64,000 bases of DNA from Rothia mucilaginosa (GTDB lineage: Bacteria; Actinomycetota; Actinomycetes; Actinomycetales; Micrococcaceae), in assembly GCF_019334805.1 (NCBI RefSeq), contig NZ_CP079822.1:992001-1056000 (forward strand), in the 5' to 3' direction. The position numbers and the translations under genes are program-made. Below, piece by piece: positions 24,111 through 32,315 of the stretch (position 1 is the stretch's first letter; each line of letters opens with the position of its first letter). Under the pieces are notes generated by a model that did not search any database, was not told the origin of the DNA, and was given only the letters and a program-made list of their open reading frames with translations.

Positions 24111-24777
24111 TGTTGCTCCTCACGTAACGGTTGCTGTACTTCTCCAGCGCCGACTGCGCGGCGGTCAGCAGAGTGAAAATCACCAGGTAAATAATGGCGA
24201 CTTCGGAGTACATTGCCAGCGGCTCGAAGGTACGCGACGCGATCTGCTTACCGGTCTGGAACAGGTCAACCATCGAAATAACCGACACCAGCGAAGTGCC
24301 CTTAATCAGGTCAATAAAGTTGTTGCCCAGGTTCGGCAGCGCGATGCGCACCGCCTGCGGAATCACCACGTGGCGCAGGGTCTGCATGCGGGTGAAGTTC
24401 AGGGTTGCCGCCGCCTCAAACTGGCCACGGGGAATAGCCGCCACCGCGGAGCGGAAGGTTTCCGCCACGTACGCGCCGGTGTGCAGGCTCATCGTGATGA
24501 TCGCGGCACTCCATACGTCCAGTGCGATACCGACCTTTGGCAGGCCGTAGAAGACGATGAACAGCTGAACCAGCAGCGGGGTGCCACGGAAAACCCAAAT
24601 GTACACCCACGCCAGCCAGTTCACCGGCGCAAAACGGCTCGTACGCGCGCCAGCAGACACAATGCCGACCAGCAGCGCCACCGCGAACGAAATCAGCGAC
24701 AGCGGGATAGTCACTGCCAGGGTCGAGCCCAGCAGCTGAGGCAGGGACTCAGCCCAAAGATTCAGGTAGCGTTCCAT
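24103..24777 (-). CDS. Amino-acid ABC importer permease, TcyB/GlnP-like
   Basis: Permease of 224 residues with about five helices. The family segment FRGTPLLVQLFIVFYGLP and the docking loop FEAAATLNFTRMQTLRHVVI (EAA region) are plain. The single permease gene implies a homodimer. It follows the binding-protein gene after 29 bases and overlaps the ATPase gene by eight. Confidence 0.92.
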   Translation of the reverse strand: MERYLNLWAESLPQLLGSTLAVTIPLSLISFAVALLVGIVSAGARTSRFAPVNWLAWVYIWVFRGTPLLVQLFIVFYGLPKVGIALDVWSAAIITMSLHTGAYVAETFRSAVAAIPRGQFEAAATLNFTRMQTLRHVVIPQAVRIALPNLGNNFIDLIKGTSLVSVISMVDLFQTGKQIASRTFEPLAMYSEVAIIYLVIFTLLTAAQSALEKYSNRYVRSNNA

Positions 24778-24806
24778 GAACGGAACTCAGCTCCTTATAG
24801 AAAGTA

Positions 24807-25625
24807 TTAGTTCTTCGGGGAGAGGTCTTCGCCCACGTACTTCTCGTAAATCGCCTTGATGTCACCGTTCTGCAGGTGCTTCCTCAGCGACTCGTCGATA
24901 GCGTTGCGCAGGGCGTCCTGGCCCTTAGCCATCAGGATGGAGGAGTTGCTGCCGGTACCCAGGTCACCGGAGAGCAGGCGCAGGTTAGCGTCCGGGTGCT
25001 CCTTGAAGTACTCAGCGAAGGACACGGAGTCGTTCGCGGTCATCTCTGCACGGCCCGAGAGGACCTGCTCGATAGCCTCATCGAAACCGGAAACAACCAC
25101 GATCGAGGCGCCCTTCGCCTCCACCATCTTGCGGAAGTTCGAAGTCTCAGACTGCGCCGAGGAGTGGCCGGAAATCTCGCTCACGTTCTGCAGGGAAGAA
25201 TCCTTCTTCACAGCAACCTTCGGCTCGGAGTACAGGTAGGGTACGGAGAAGTCGTACTTCTGCTTACGCTCATCGGTTGCGGAGACGTTGTTAATGACAA
25301 TGTCGTAGCGGTCAGCGTCCACACCGGCAATCAGCGAATCCCAGGGGGTCTCGACGAACTCGGCGGTCACGCCCAGGTCCTTGGCAATCAGGTCGGCGAT
25401 TTCCTTCTCGAAGCCGACCAGGGTGCCGTTGGACTCGTGGAAGGAGAAGGGGCGGTAGGTACCCTCCAGGCCCACACGAATCTTGCCAGCAGACTTGATA
25501 GCCTCCAGCTTGTTAGTGCTGGGTGCGGTGCTGCTGCTGGACGAACCGCACGCTGCGAGCAGTGCAGCCAGGCCGGTGAAGGCGGTGCCTGCGAGGACGG
25601 TGCGGCGGTTAATCATTGCGGACAT
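24807..25625 (-). CDS. Amino-acid-binding lipoprotein 1, cystine-type
   Basis: Solute-binding protein of 272 residues (SBP family 3). The signal peptide ends in the lipobox LLAAC at about residue 26. The mature part begins KIRVGLEGTYRPFSFHESNG and contains FVETPWDSLIAGVDADRYDI, which resembles cystine-binding FliY/TcyA proteins. AGAAG lies upstream of the ATG. It is followed by permease and ATPase genes. An ATGACG-type site (25781-25788, minus strand) lies upstream. Confidence 0.9.
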   Translation of the reverse strand: MSAMINRRTVLAGTAFTGLAALLAACGSSSSSTAPSTNKLEAIKSAGKIRVGLEGTYRPFSFHESNGTLVGFEKEIADLIAKDLGVTAEFVETPWDSLIAGVDADRYDIVINNVSATDERKQKYDFSVPYLYSEPKVAVKKDSSLQNVSEISGHSSAQSETSNFRKMVEAKGASIVVVSGFDEAIEQVLSGRAEMTANDSVSFAEYFKEHPDANLRLLSGDLGTGSNSSILMAKGQDALRNAIDESLRKHLQNGDIKAIYEKYVGEDLSPKN

Positions 25626-25896
25626 GTTGTTCTTCTTTCGTGTGGTGGTTGATGCTCTTCTAGTTGCGGGTTGTCACCCTGCGGTAACCCGGGGGCATCA
25701 TGCGGTGTGCCTCTCTCTGCGGGTGCAACGCTGGCTATCCTACAGCTATTCCCAACCCGAGAGAATTCAACATAATATTCCGTCATATTCTCTCATCAAT
25801 ATGGGAAAAGCGGCTGAGACATCAACCACGACGCAGCGTCGGAAGTCCTGGAAAGCTAGGCTTTTCCGAGCCTCCAAGAAGGCTGTTCCGAGAAGC

Positions 25897-26742
25897 TTAG
25901 GAGGCGGGGCTCAGGTCCTCGCCCACGTGCTTCTCGAAGATGGCCTTGAAGTCGCCGTTGCCCAGGTGCTTCTTGATGGAGGCGTCAATCGCATCCTTCA
26001 GTGCGGTCTGGTTCTTGGGCAGCAGAACGGCGACGTTGGTGCCGGGGCCGACCTCACCCTCCAGCAGGCGCAGGTTGGCGTCCGGGTGCTCCTTGAAGTA
26101 CTCGGCGAACGAGACGGAGTCGTTGGCGGTCAGCTCGGCGCGGCCGGTGAGCACCTGCTCGATGGCCTCGTCGAAGCCGGTGACCTCGATGATGGTGGCG
26201 CCGCGTTCTTCCACGAGCTTGCGGTAGTTGCTGGTGGCACTCTGGGCGGCGCTGTGGCCGGAAATCTCGGAGGCGTTCTTCAGGCTCGAGTCTTTCTTCA
26301 CACCCACGCGGGCACGGGAGTGTGCGTAGGGCACGGAGAAGTCGTACTTCTTCTTGCGCTCCTCGGTGGGTGCCACGTTGTTGAGCACGATGTCGTAGCG
26401 GCCCGCGTCCACGCCGGCGATAAGCGAGTCCCAGGGGGTTTCGATGTACTCGGCGGTCACGCCCAGGTCCTTGGCGAGGGTCTCGGCGATGTCGTACTCG
26501 AAGCCGGCGAGCTTACCGGAGGCGTCGTGGTAGGTGTAGGGGCGGTAGGTACCCTCCACGCCGATGCGGATTTTGCCCGCGGACTTGATGGACTCCAGCA
26601 GGTTGGAGGAGCTCTGTGCGGAGCCTGCGCTGGAGCCGTTTCCACCGGAGCAGGCGGCGAGCAGGCCGGTGGTTCCGGCAAGGGCAGCGCCCAGCAGCAG
26701 GGAGCGTCGGTTCAGCACGGTGGAGGTGTTGAGAACGGTCAT
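25897..26742 (-). CDS. Amino-acid-binding lipoprotein 2, paralogue without own permease
   Basis: Binding protein of 281 residues, very similar to the one downstream along its whole length (KIRIGVEGTYRPYTYHDASG; FIETPWDSL is ETPWDSLIAGVDAGRYDI here). The lipobox is LLAAC at about residue 31. No second permease or ATPase accompanies it, so both lipoproteins probably feed the same transporter with different ligands or affinities. It starts 72 bases after the PLP enzyme gene and lies 271 bases before binding protein 1. Confidence 0.9.
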   Translation of the reverse strand: MTVLNTSTVLNRRSLLLGAALAGTTGLLAACSGGNGSSAGSAQSSSNLLESIKSAGKIRIGVEGTYRPYTYHDASGKLAGFEYDIAETLAKDLGVTAEYIETPWDSLIAGVDAGRYDIVLNNVAPTEERKKKYDFSVPYAHSRARVGVKKDSSLKNASEISGHSAAQSATSNYRKLVEERGATIIEVTGFDEAIEQVLTGRAELTANDSVSFAEYFKEHPDANLRLLEGEVGPGTNVAVLLPKNQTALKDAIDASIKKHLGNGDFKAIFEKHVGEDLSPAS

Positions 26743-26814
26743 TCTTGGTTCCTTAATCTACGTTGATGTGTGGTGCAAAAGTTGAAATCTGCGGTATGGA
26801 CCGGCGGCACGAAC

Positions 26815-27975
26815 CTAGCCGGCGAAGGCGGCCTTCAGGCCAATCTCCAGGGCCGCGATGAGGTCCTGAACATCCTCAATGCCGATTGCCAGGCGCACGA
26901 GGCGGTCATCCACGCCGAACTCGTCGCGGTGCTCCTGGGCGTAGGCGCCGTGCGTGGTGTGCGCGGGCAGGCTCACGAGCGATTCGATACCGCCCAGGCT
27001 CACGGCGTTCACGAAAATGGGCAGGGCGCGGGCAAAGGCCTGCGCGTCGCCGCCGTCCTTGAGCAGCAGCGAAAAGACGGAGCCGATGCCGCGGGCCTGG
27101 CGGGACTGCACCTCCGCCTGTTCCTCGGAGGAGTTGCCGGCGTAGAAAATCTTCTCGACCTCGGGACGCTCGGAGAGGAACTCGATGAGCTCGCGGGCAT
27201 TCTGCTGCTGGCGCTCCAGGCGCAGAGCCAGGGTTTTCACGTCCTGCAGCAGGCGGTAGGAGTCAATCGGGGGCAACAGCGCGCCGCTGACGAGCTGACC
27301 GCGGTGCAGCAGAATGGCCAGGTCGGGGTCGTTCGTGGCCGCAACGCCGGCGAGTAGATCCGCATGACCGGCAAGGAACTTAGTGGCCGACTGCACGGTG
27401 ATGTCCGCGCCAAGCTCCAGGGGGCGCTGCAGGTACGGAGTCATAAAGGTGTTATCTACGATGAGCAACACCCCGTGGCGGTGCGCCAGCTCCGCAATGG
27501 CTGCAATGTCGGTGACCTGCAAGGTAGGGTTCGTGGGGGTCTCAAGGAAGACGACCTTCACGTCCGGGGTGAAGTCCTCATCGCTCAGGGTCGTGAAGTC
27601 GCTGATGAAGCGGGTCTTCACAGCGCGTTTAGTCAGCTCGGTGGTCGCGAAGCGGTAGGTGCCGCCGTAGGTCGGCATGCCCAGCAGCAGGGTGTCGCCC
27701 GCCTCCAGAACGCCAAGAGCCGCCGCGGTTGCCGCCATGCCGGAGGGGTACGCGTAGGCGTGCTCCGCACCCTCGAGGGCGGCGAGGGTCGCCTGCAGGT
27801 TATCGCGGGTGGGGTTTGCGCCACGCTGGTACATGTAGGTGGTGTCCTCGCCGGCGGTACCGAAGGTGCTCGCCAGGTAGACCGGCGGCACGGACGCATC
27901 GTAGCGGGCATCGTGCACGGCGTGGATGGTGCGGGTCGTGAAACCGGTCGGTTCGAGCTGGTTCTGCTGGCTCAT
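26815..27975 (-). CDS. Trans-sulfuration-type PLP enzyme (cystathionine beta/gamma-lyase or synthase group)
   Basis: Enzyme of 386 residues of the Cys/Met-metabolism PLP family. The PLP lysine is K199 in VQSATKFLAGHADLL. Other marks are AYPSGMAATAAALGVLEAGD and VDNTFMTPYLQRPLELGADI. The end, LVRLAIGIEDVQDLIAAL, is typical. Within this family, cystathionine gamma-lyase, beta-lyase, gamma-synthase and methionine gamma-lyase cannot be separated safely by eye. It leads an operon with cystine-type import genes, which favours breakdown or conversion of imported sulfur amino acids. GGAAGAG precedes the ATG. Confidence 0.88.
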   Translation of the reverse strand: MSQQNQLEPTGFTTRTIHAVHDARYDASVPPVYLASTFGTAGEDTTYMYQRGANPTRDNLQATLAALEGAEHAYAYPSGMAATAAALGVLEAGDTLLLGMPTYGGTYRFATTELTKRAVKTRFISDFTTLSDEDFTPDVKVVFLETPTNPTLQVTDIAAIAELAHRHGVLLIVDNTFMTPYLQRPLELGADITVQSATKFLAGHADLLAGVAATNDPDLAILLHRGQLVSGALLPPIDSYRLLQDVKTLALRLERQQQNARELIEFLSERPEVEKIFYAGNSSEEQAEVQSRQARGIGSVFSLLLKDGGDAQAFARALPIFVNAVSLGGIESLVSLPAHTTHGAYAQEHRDEFGVDDRLVRLAIGIEDVQDLIAALEIGLKAAFAG

Positions 27976-28231
27976 GGTGGTTCTCTTCCGTTCGGGCTAC
28001 CCCGAACGCGGGTGTAGCTGGTATTCGTCGTGTATCCGGGATTTACCCTACCCGCATTTTTTATGCCGTTCTAACTAAACTTCACGGGGGTTAATATGTT
28101 CACGCAACGTCATATAAAAATGCGTTGGGGGCGCACAAAATACCCGCATTAAAACATTCTTTTACGGTGAAAGAAATATATTAATCCGGGTATTTTGAGT
28201 AATTATTATGGGTGACATTACACCGCGTATT

Positions 28232-28272
28232 TAGGGCACCTCGAATCACGCGATACGGTCGTGCGGTGCCTC
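28232..28272 (-). terminator. Possible terminator of the second PLP enzyme gene
   Basis: AGGGCACC near 28233 pairs with GGTGCCT near 28265 with some inner CACG/CGTG pairing; on the minus strand it is followed by AAATACGCGG. Stem is imperfect. The A/T-rich gap 28018-28230 upstream of the gene at 27975 holds an ATGACG-type site but no gene. Confidence 0.4.
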
Positions 28273-28283
28273 ATGTTCAGGGA

Positions 28284-29435
28284 CTATGCCTGATGCGCCA
28301 GGGCTGCGGTCAGGCCGCGCTCCAAATCCTCGATAATGTCCTCAATCTCCTCGATGCCGATGGCCAGGCGGATGAGGTTGTCGCTCACGCCGTATTCGTC
28401 GCGGTGCGCCTGCGTGTAGGCGGCCTGCACCATGAGCGCGGGGCGAACCACGAGCGACTCGATGCCGCCCAGGCTCACCGCGTGGCTGAAAATCTTCAGG
28501 GCTTCGAGGAAGGCGGGCAGATCGGCGCCGTCCACCAGCTCCATGGAGATGAGCGCGCCCAGGCCGTTCGCCTGGCGGGCGTGCACCTGCGCCTCGTACT
28601 CGCTGTGCGAACCCGCGTAGAGCACGCGCTTCACGGCGGGGTGCGCCTCCAGGTAGTTGATGACCTCGATGGTGTTCTTCTGCTGCTGGGTCAGGCGCAG
28701 CTTGAGGGTCTTGACCTCCTGCAGCAGGCGGTAGGAGTCGGTGGGCGAAAGCATTGCGCCGGTGATCATCTGCAGGTGCCAGAGGCGCTCGGCGAGCGCG
28801 TCATCGTTGGTTGCGGCGACACCTCCGAGTAGGTCGGCGTGGCCGCCCAGGTACTTGGTGGCGGACTGCACGCTGATGTCCGCGCCCAGGTCGAGGGGCT
28901 TCTGCAGCAGCGGGGTCATGAAGGTGTTGTCGACGACCACGATTGCGCCGTTGCGGTGGGCGATTTCGGCGATGGCGGCGATGTCGCTCACGCGCAGTAG
29001 CGGGTTGGAGGGGCTCTCCAGGAACACCATGGTCACATTATCTGCGAAGTCCTCGTCGGTGAGGGCCGTGAAGTCGCCGATGAAGCGGGTCTTGACACCG
29101 CGGGCGGGCAACTCGATGGTCGCGAAGCGGTAAGTACCGCCGTAGGAGGGCATACCCAGCAGCAGGGTCTCACCTTCCTTGAGGATTCCGAGGGCGGCTG
29201 CGGTGGCGCCCATTCCGGAGGGGTAGGCGAAGGCGTGCTTGGCGCCTTCGAGGGTTGCAAGCGTGGTTTCGAGGGCCGCGCGGGTGGGGTTGCCGCCGCG
29301 CTGGTAGTCGTAGGGGCCTTCGGTGCCGTCACAGGGCTGGGCGTAGGTGGTGGTCGTGTAGATCGGAGGCAGGATGGAGCCGTACGGGTTGTCGCGGTCC
29401 GTGGTGTGAATTGCCTTCGTCGTGAATCCGGTCAT
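28284..29435 (-). CDS. Second trans-sulfuration-type PLP enzyme
   Basis: Enzyme of 383 residues, paralogous to the one at 26815. The PLP lysine is K194 in VQSATKYLGGHADLL; further marks are AYPSGMGATAAALGILKEGE and DNTFMTPLLQKPLDLGADIS. It is a separate transcription unit, with a 300-bp gap and probable terminator before the next gene. Two such enzymes could cover opposite directions between cysteine and homocysteine, but which does which cannot be read here. Its upstream region carries several ATGAC-type half-sites. Confidence 0.88.
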   Translation of the reverse strand: MTGFTTKAIHTTDRDNPYGSILPPIYTTTTYAQPCDGTEGPYDYQRGGNPTRAALETTLATLEGAKHAFAYPSGMGATAAALGILKEGETLLLGMPSYGGTYRFATIELPARGVKTRFIGDFTALTDEDFADNVTMVFLESPSNPLLRVSDIAAIAEIAHRNGAIVVVDNTFMTPLLQKPLDLGADISVQSATKYLGGHADLLGGVAATNDDALAERLWHLQMITGAMLSPTDSYRLLQEVKTLKLRLTQQQKNTIEVINYLEAHPAVKRVLYAGSHSEYEAQVHARQANGLGALISMELVDGADLPAFLEALKIFSHAVSLGGIESLVVRPALMVQAAYTQAHRDEYGVSDNLIRLAIGIEEIEDIIEDLERGLTAALAHQA

Positions 29436-29835
29436 GCTGTCCTCGGCTAAGGTTGGGCATAAAATGCGGGGGATAAATACACTGCCAGCTTAGGCTTCGC
29501 CGAGGATACTGGCTAGTTTATTCGGGTATATGACCGAGTGACTTTTTATGACTGAAATTTGCCGTTATATGTCGTATTCATGACAATATATTTCGTCATA
29601 ATTCTCGCGCCGCGGGACGTTCAATGAGGCGCGGCGCGGTACCTGCTTTCGATGTGAAAAGGCCCGGCGGTCGGTACACGTGTGTGCTGAGTACCGGCCC
29701 CCGGGCTTCCATCTAGGATACCGGCTTACGGCGCGAAAGCGTAAGGGTAGGTTTACCTTCAAGCTGAACCGCTCCCCCACAAGGGGCGATACCGCTTGCA
29801 GAGAAGCCTCCCTCCCCCGACACATCGGGCACATA

Positions 29836-29879
29836 AGAGGGGCGCACCCGGGAATCACCCCGGGTACGCCCCCCTCTTT
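29836..29879. terminator. Terminator after metY-CoA-binding unit
   Basis: AAGAGGGGCGCACCCGGG (29836-29853) pairs with the CCCGGG...CCCCTCTT side up to 29879, with small bulges. It lies about 80 bases beyond the stop of the CoA-binding gene. The rest of the gap 29436-29960 holds another GC-rich hairpin (about 29661-29707, GGCCCGG/CCGGGC with GTAC pairing) and no gene. Confidence 0.7.
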
Positions 29880-29960
29880 CAAACACTCACAAGTTCAAAC
29901 GCTCACAAGCGCCTAATTTTTTGTAATTACAAGCCGCAGCGGCTCAACAGCACAGGCTGC

Positions 29961-30467
29961 TTACTTCGACAGCACCTGACGCTTCGAAGAAATCACGCCC
30001 GTGTTGAAACCAGCCAGGTGCAGGCCACCGTGGAAACGCGCGTGCTCAATCTTCACGCACTTATCCATCACCACGTTCAGGCCGGCAGCCTCACCAATCG
30101 CGGCAGCCTCCTCATTCCAGGAGCCCAGCTGCATCCACACGGTCTTCGCACCCAGATCCACAGCCTCCTGAACCACGCCCGGCAGGTCCTCATTACGGCG
30201 GAAAATCTCCACCAGATCCGGGACCTCCGGCAGGTCCTGCAGCGACGGGTACACCGGCTGACCCAGCACAAGCTTGCCCTTCGCAGCCAGAATCGGGTTC
30301 ACAAAGTACAGCTTGTACGGCGAAGCCGACTGCAGGTACGTCGCCACGAAGTACGAAGCACGCGAAATCTTATCGCTCATACCCACAATCGCGATCGTGC
30401 GGGTGTTACGCAGAATGTTCAGACGCTCAGGGGCGGAAGGACCCACCCAGGTACGCTTCTCAGTCAT
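29961..30467 (-). CDS. CoA-binding domain protein, YccU-like
   Basis: Rossmann-type CoA-binding protein of 168 residues (COG1832). Segments are TRTIAIVGMSDKISRASYFV near the amino terminus, the loop VNPILAAKG, YPSLQDLPEVPDLVEIFRR and LGAKTVWMQLGSWNEEAAAI. The start codon overlaps the metY stop as TAATG, so it is translationally coupled to MetY and probably acts with it. Biochemical role of the family is not known; homologous pairs with metY occur in other actinobacteria (recalled, not checked). Confidence 0.88.
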   Translation of the reverse strand: MTEKRTWVGPSAPERLNILRNTRTIAIVGMSDKISRASYFVATYLQSASPYKLYFVNPILAAKGKLVLGQPVYPSLQDLPEVPDLVEIFRRNEDLPGVVQEAVDLGAKTVWMQLGSWNEEAAAIGEAAGLNVVMDKCVKIEHARFHGGLHLAGFNTGVISSKRQVLSK

Positions 30468-31927
30468 TACTTTTCCTCCTGAGTGGTAGTAGGCAGGGAG
30501 CAGGATGCGCCAGCAGCAGCCTCAGCGGCGGCAGCGTCCTCGGCGGCCTTAGCGGCGGCAACCGCCTCCTCAGCCTCCACAATCTTGTCTGCGCTGGACT
30601 CGCCCACACGCTCACCGGCGTGGTTCAGACCGGTCGCGTAGGTCAGCGCCTGGTCCAGGTCCCAAATGATGTCTTCAACGTCTTCCAGACCCACCGAAAT
30701 GCGGATCAGGTCCTCGCCAACACCGCCAGCGGCCAGCTGCTCAGCGGTCAGCTGCTGGTGCGTGGTCGAACCCGGGTGCAGCACCAGGGTGCGGGCGTCA
30801 CCGATGTTCGCCAGGTGGCTTGCCAGCTGCAGGGCACCGATGAACTCGCCACCGACCAAGCGGCCGGACGCCTTCTCGGTGCCCTTCACACCGAAGGAGA
30901 ACACGGAACCGACACCCAGCGGCAGCAGCTTCTTCGCACGCTCGTGGTGCGGGTGGTCGGGCAGGCCAGCGTAGTTCACGTAGGCGATACGCTGATCCTC
31001 AACCAGCCAATTTACAACCTGCTTAGCGTTCGCCAGGTGCGCATCCATACGCTGCGGCAGGGTCTCAACACCCTGCAGCAGGTTGAACGCGGACTGCGGG
31101 CTCAGCGACGGACCGAAGTCACGCAGCTGCTCAGAACGCAGCTTAGTCAGGAAACCGAACTCACCGAAGTTACCCCACCAGGACACGCCATTGTAGGAGG
31201 GAACCGGCTCGGTCATGGACGGGAAGTTGCCGTTACCCCAGTTGAAACGACCGGACTCGACGACGATACCGCCGAGGGTGGTGCCGTGACCGCCCAGGAA
31301 CTTGGTGACCGAGTGAATGACGATGTCCGCGCCGTGCTCGATGGGGCGGATCAGGTAGGGGGTGGACAGGGTTGCGTCCACGACCAGGGGGATGCCCGCC
31401 TCGTGGGCGACCTCTGCGAGGCCTTCCAGGTCGGCAACCTCACCGGAGGGGTTCGCCACGATCTCGGTGTAGATTGCCTTGGTGTTCTCGGTCAGTGCCG
31501 CCTTGTAGTCGGCGGGGTCGGTGCCGGGCACGAAGGTGGTTTCAATGCCGAAGCGGCGCAGGGACACGTCCAGCTGGGTGACGGTGCCGCCGTACAGCTG
31601 CGAAGAAGCAACAATGTGGTCGCCCTGCTGGCACAGAGCCGCGAAGGTGATGAACTCGGCAGCCATGCCGGAGGCGGTCGCTACCGCGCCGATGCCGCCT
31701 TCGAGGGAGGCGATGCGCTCCTCCAGCGCGGCGACGGTGGGGTTGGACAGGCGCGAGTAGATGTTGCCGTACTTCTGCAGGGAGAAGAGGTTCGCGGCGT
31801 CGTCAGCGTCTTTGAAGACGAATGAGGAAGTCTGGTAGATAGGGACCGCGCGGGCACCGTGCTCGGCGTCGGGGGTGCCGCCCGCGTGTAGTGCGCGGGT
31901 GCGGAAGCCGAAAGTGTGTTCAGCCAT
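30467..31927 (-). CDS. metY: O-acetylhomoserine sulfhydrylase MetY
   Basis: PLP enzyme of 486 residues making homocysteine from O-acetylhomoserine and sulfide, the direct route to methionine. The PLP lysine is K209 in IHSVTKFLGGHGTTLGG. Typical segments are PIYQTSSFVFKDADDAANLF, YSRLSNPTVAALEERIASLE and LHPGSTTHQQLTAEQL. The enzyme core ends near residue 440; the remaining tail is an Ala/Glu-rich helix ending CSLPTTTQEEK, an unusual addition. Its promoter region is shared with a divergent putative regulator and contains many TTATGACG-like repeats. No SAM riboswitch was found in the leader. Confidence 0.94.
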   Translation of the reverse strand: MAEHTFGFRTRALHAGGTPDAEHGARAVPIYQTSSFVFKDADDAANLFSLQKYGNIYSRLSNPTVAALEERIASLEGGIGAVATASGMAAEFITFAALCQQGDHIVASSQLYGGTVTQLDVSLRRFGIETTFVPGTDPADYKAALTENTKAIYTEIVANPSGEVADLEGLAEVAHEAGIPLVVDATLSTPYLIRPIEHGADIVIHSVTKFLGGHGTTLGGIVVESGRFNWGNGNFPSMTEPVPSYNGVSWWGNFGEFGFLTKLRSEQLRDFGPSLSPQSAFNLLQGVETLPQRMDAHLANAKQVVNWLVEDQRIAYVNYAGLPDHPHHERAKKLLPLGVGSVFSFGVKGTEKASGRLVGGEFIGALQLASHLANIGDARTLVLHPGSTTHQQLTAEQLAAGGVGEDLIRISVGLEDVEDIIWDLDQALTYATGLNHAGERVGESSADKIVEAEEAVAAAKAAEDAAAAEAAAGASCSLPTTTQEEK

Positions 31928-32028
31928 TGGTTTGCTCCTGTGTATCTGCCCGCCTGTGTGCGGGGAGTCGATAGTGGCTCGACTTTATACTGTGCCACCG
32001 GCGGCGGGGCGCACCAAGTGCGGGTACC

Positions 32029-32284
32029 TATATGTCGTTTATTGCGGATTATGACGGGGTATCATATCAGCCGTCATAACAACCGTCATAGCAGAAGTTG
32101 TTATGACGACTGTTATGATGCGCGCCCAATCAGTGCCGATAGAAATACCCGGTTTTATCCTGTAATTCCGGGGTTTTCAAAATTCAATGCACACCAAAAA
32201 TATCGCATCATAACAACATCATCGCAGGATCATAACAACATCATGACAGAAATTGTTATGATGTTGTTATGACGTTGCTATGAC
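32029..32284. promoter_or_regulatory. Array of TTATGACG-like repeats between metY and AlbA_2 gene
   Basis: About nine copies of a unit close to TTGTTATGAC occur in both orientations in two clusters, 32073-32120 and 32206-32284. A perfect 11-bp inverted pair, GTCATAACAAC (32073-32083) and GTTGTTATGAC (32097-32107), forms the first cluster. The second includes GATCATAACAACATC, TTGTTATGATGTTG and TTATGACGTTGCTATGACG. A TATATGTCG (32029-32037) lies at the metY side. The layout fits multiple operators for both divergent promoters. Confidence 0.75.
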
Positions 32285-32315
32285 GTTCACCAAGAAGTAG
32301 CCATCGGGAGCATGC

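Noticed and set aside
31928..32072. SAM riboswitch in the metY leader
   Set aside because: No S-box or SAM-IV core (no GCAACC with matching flanks, no GGTGC segment) on the minus strand; repeats point to protein control.
32073..32284. CRISPR array
   Set aside because: The units are about 10 bases, in both orientations and unevenly spaced, without constant-length spacers or cas genes; operators fit better.
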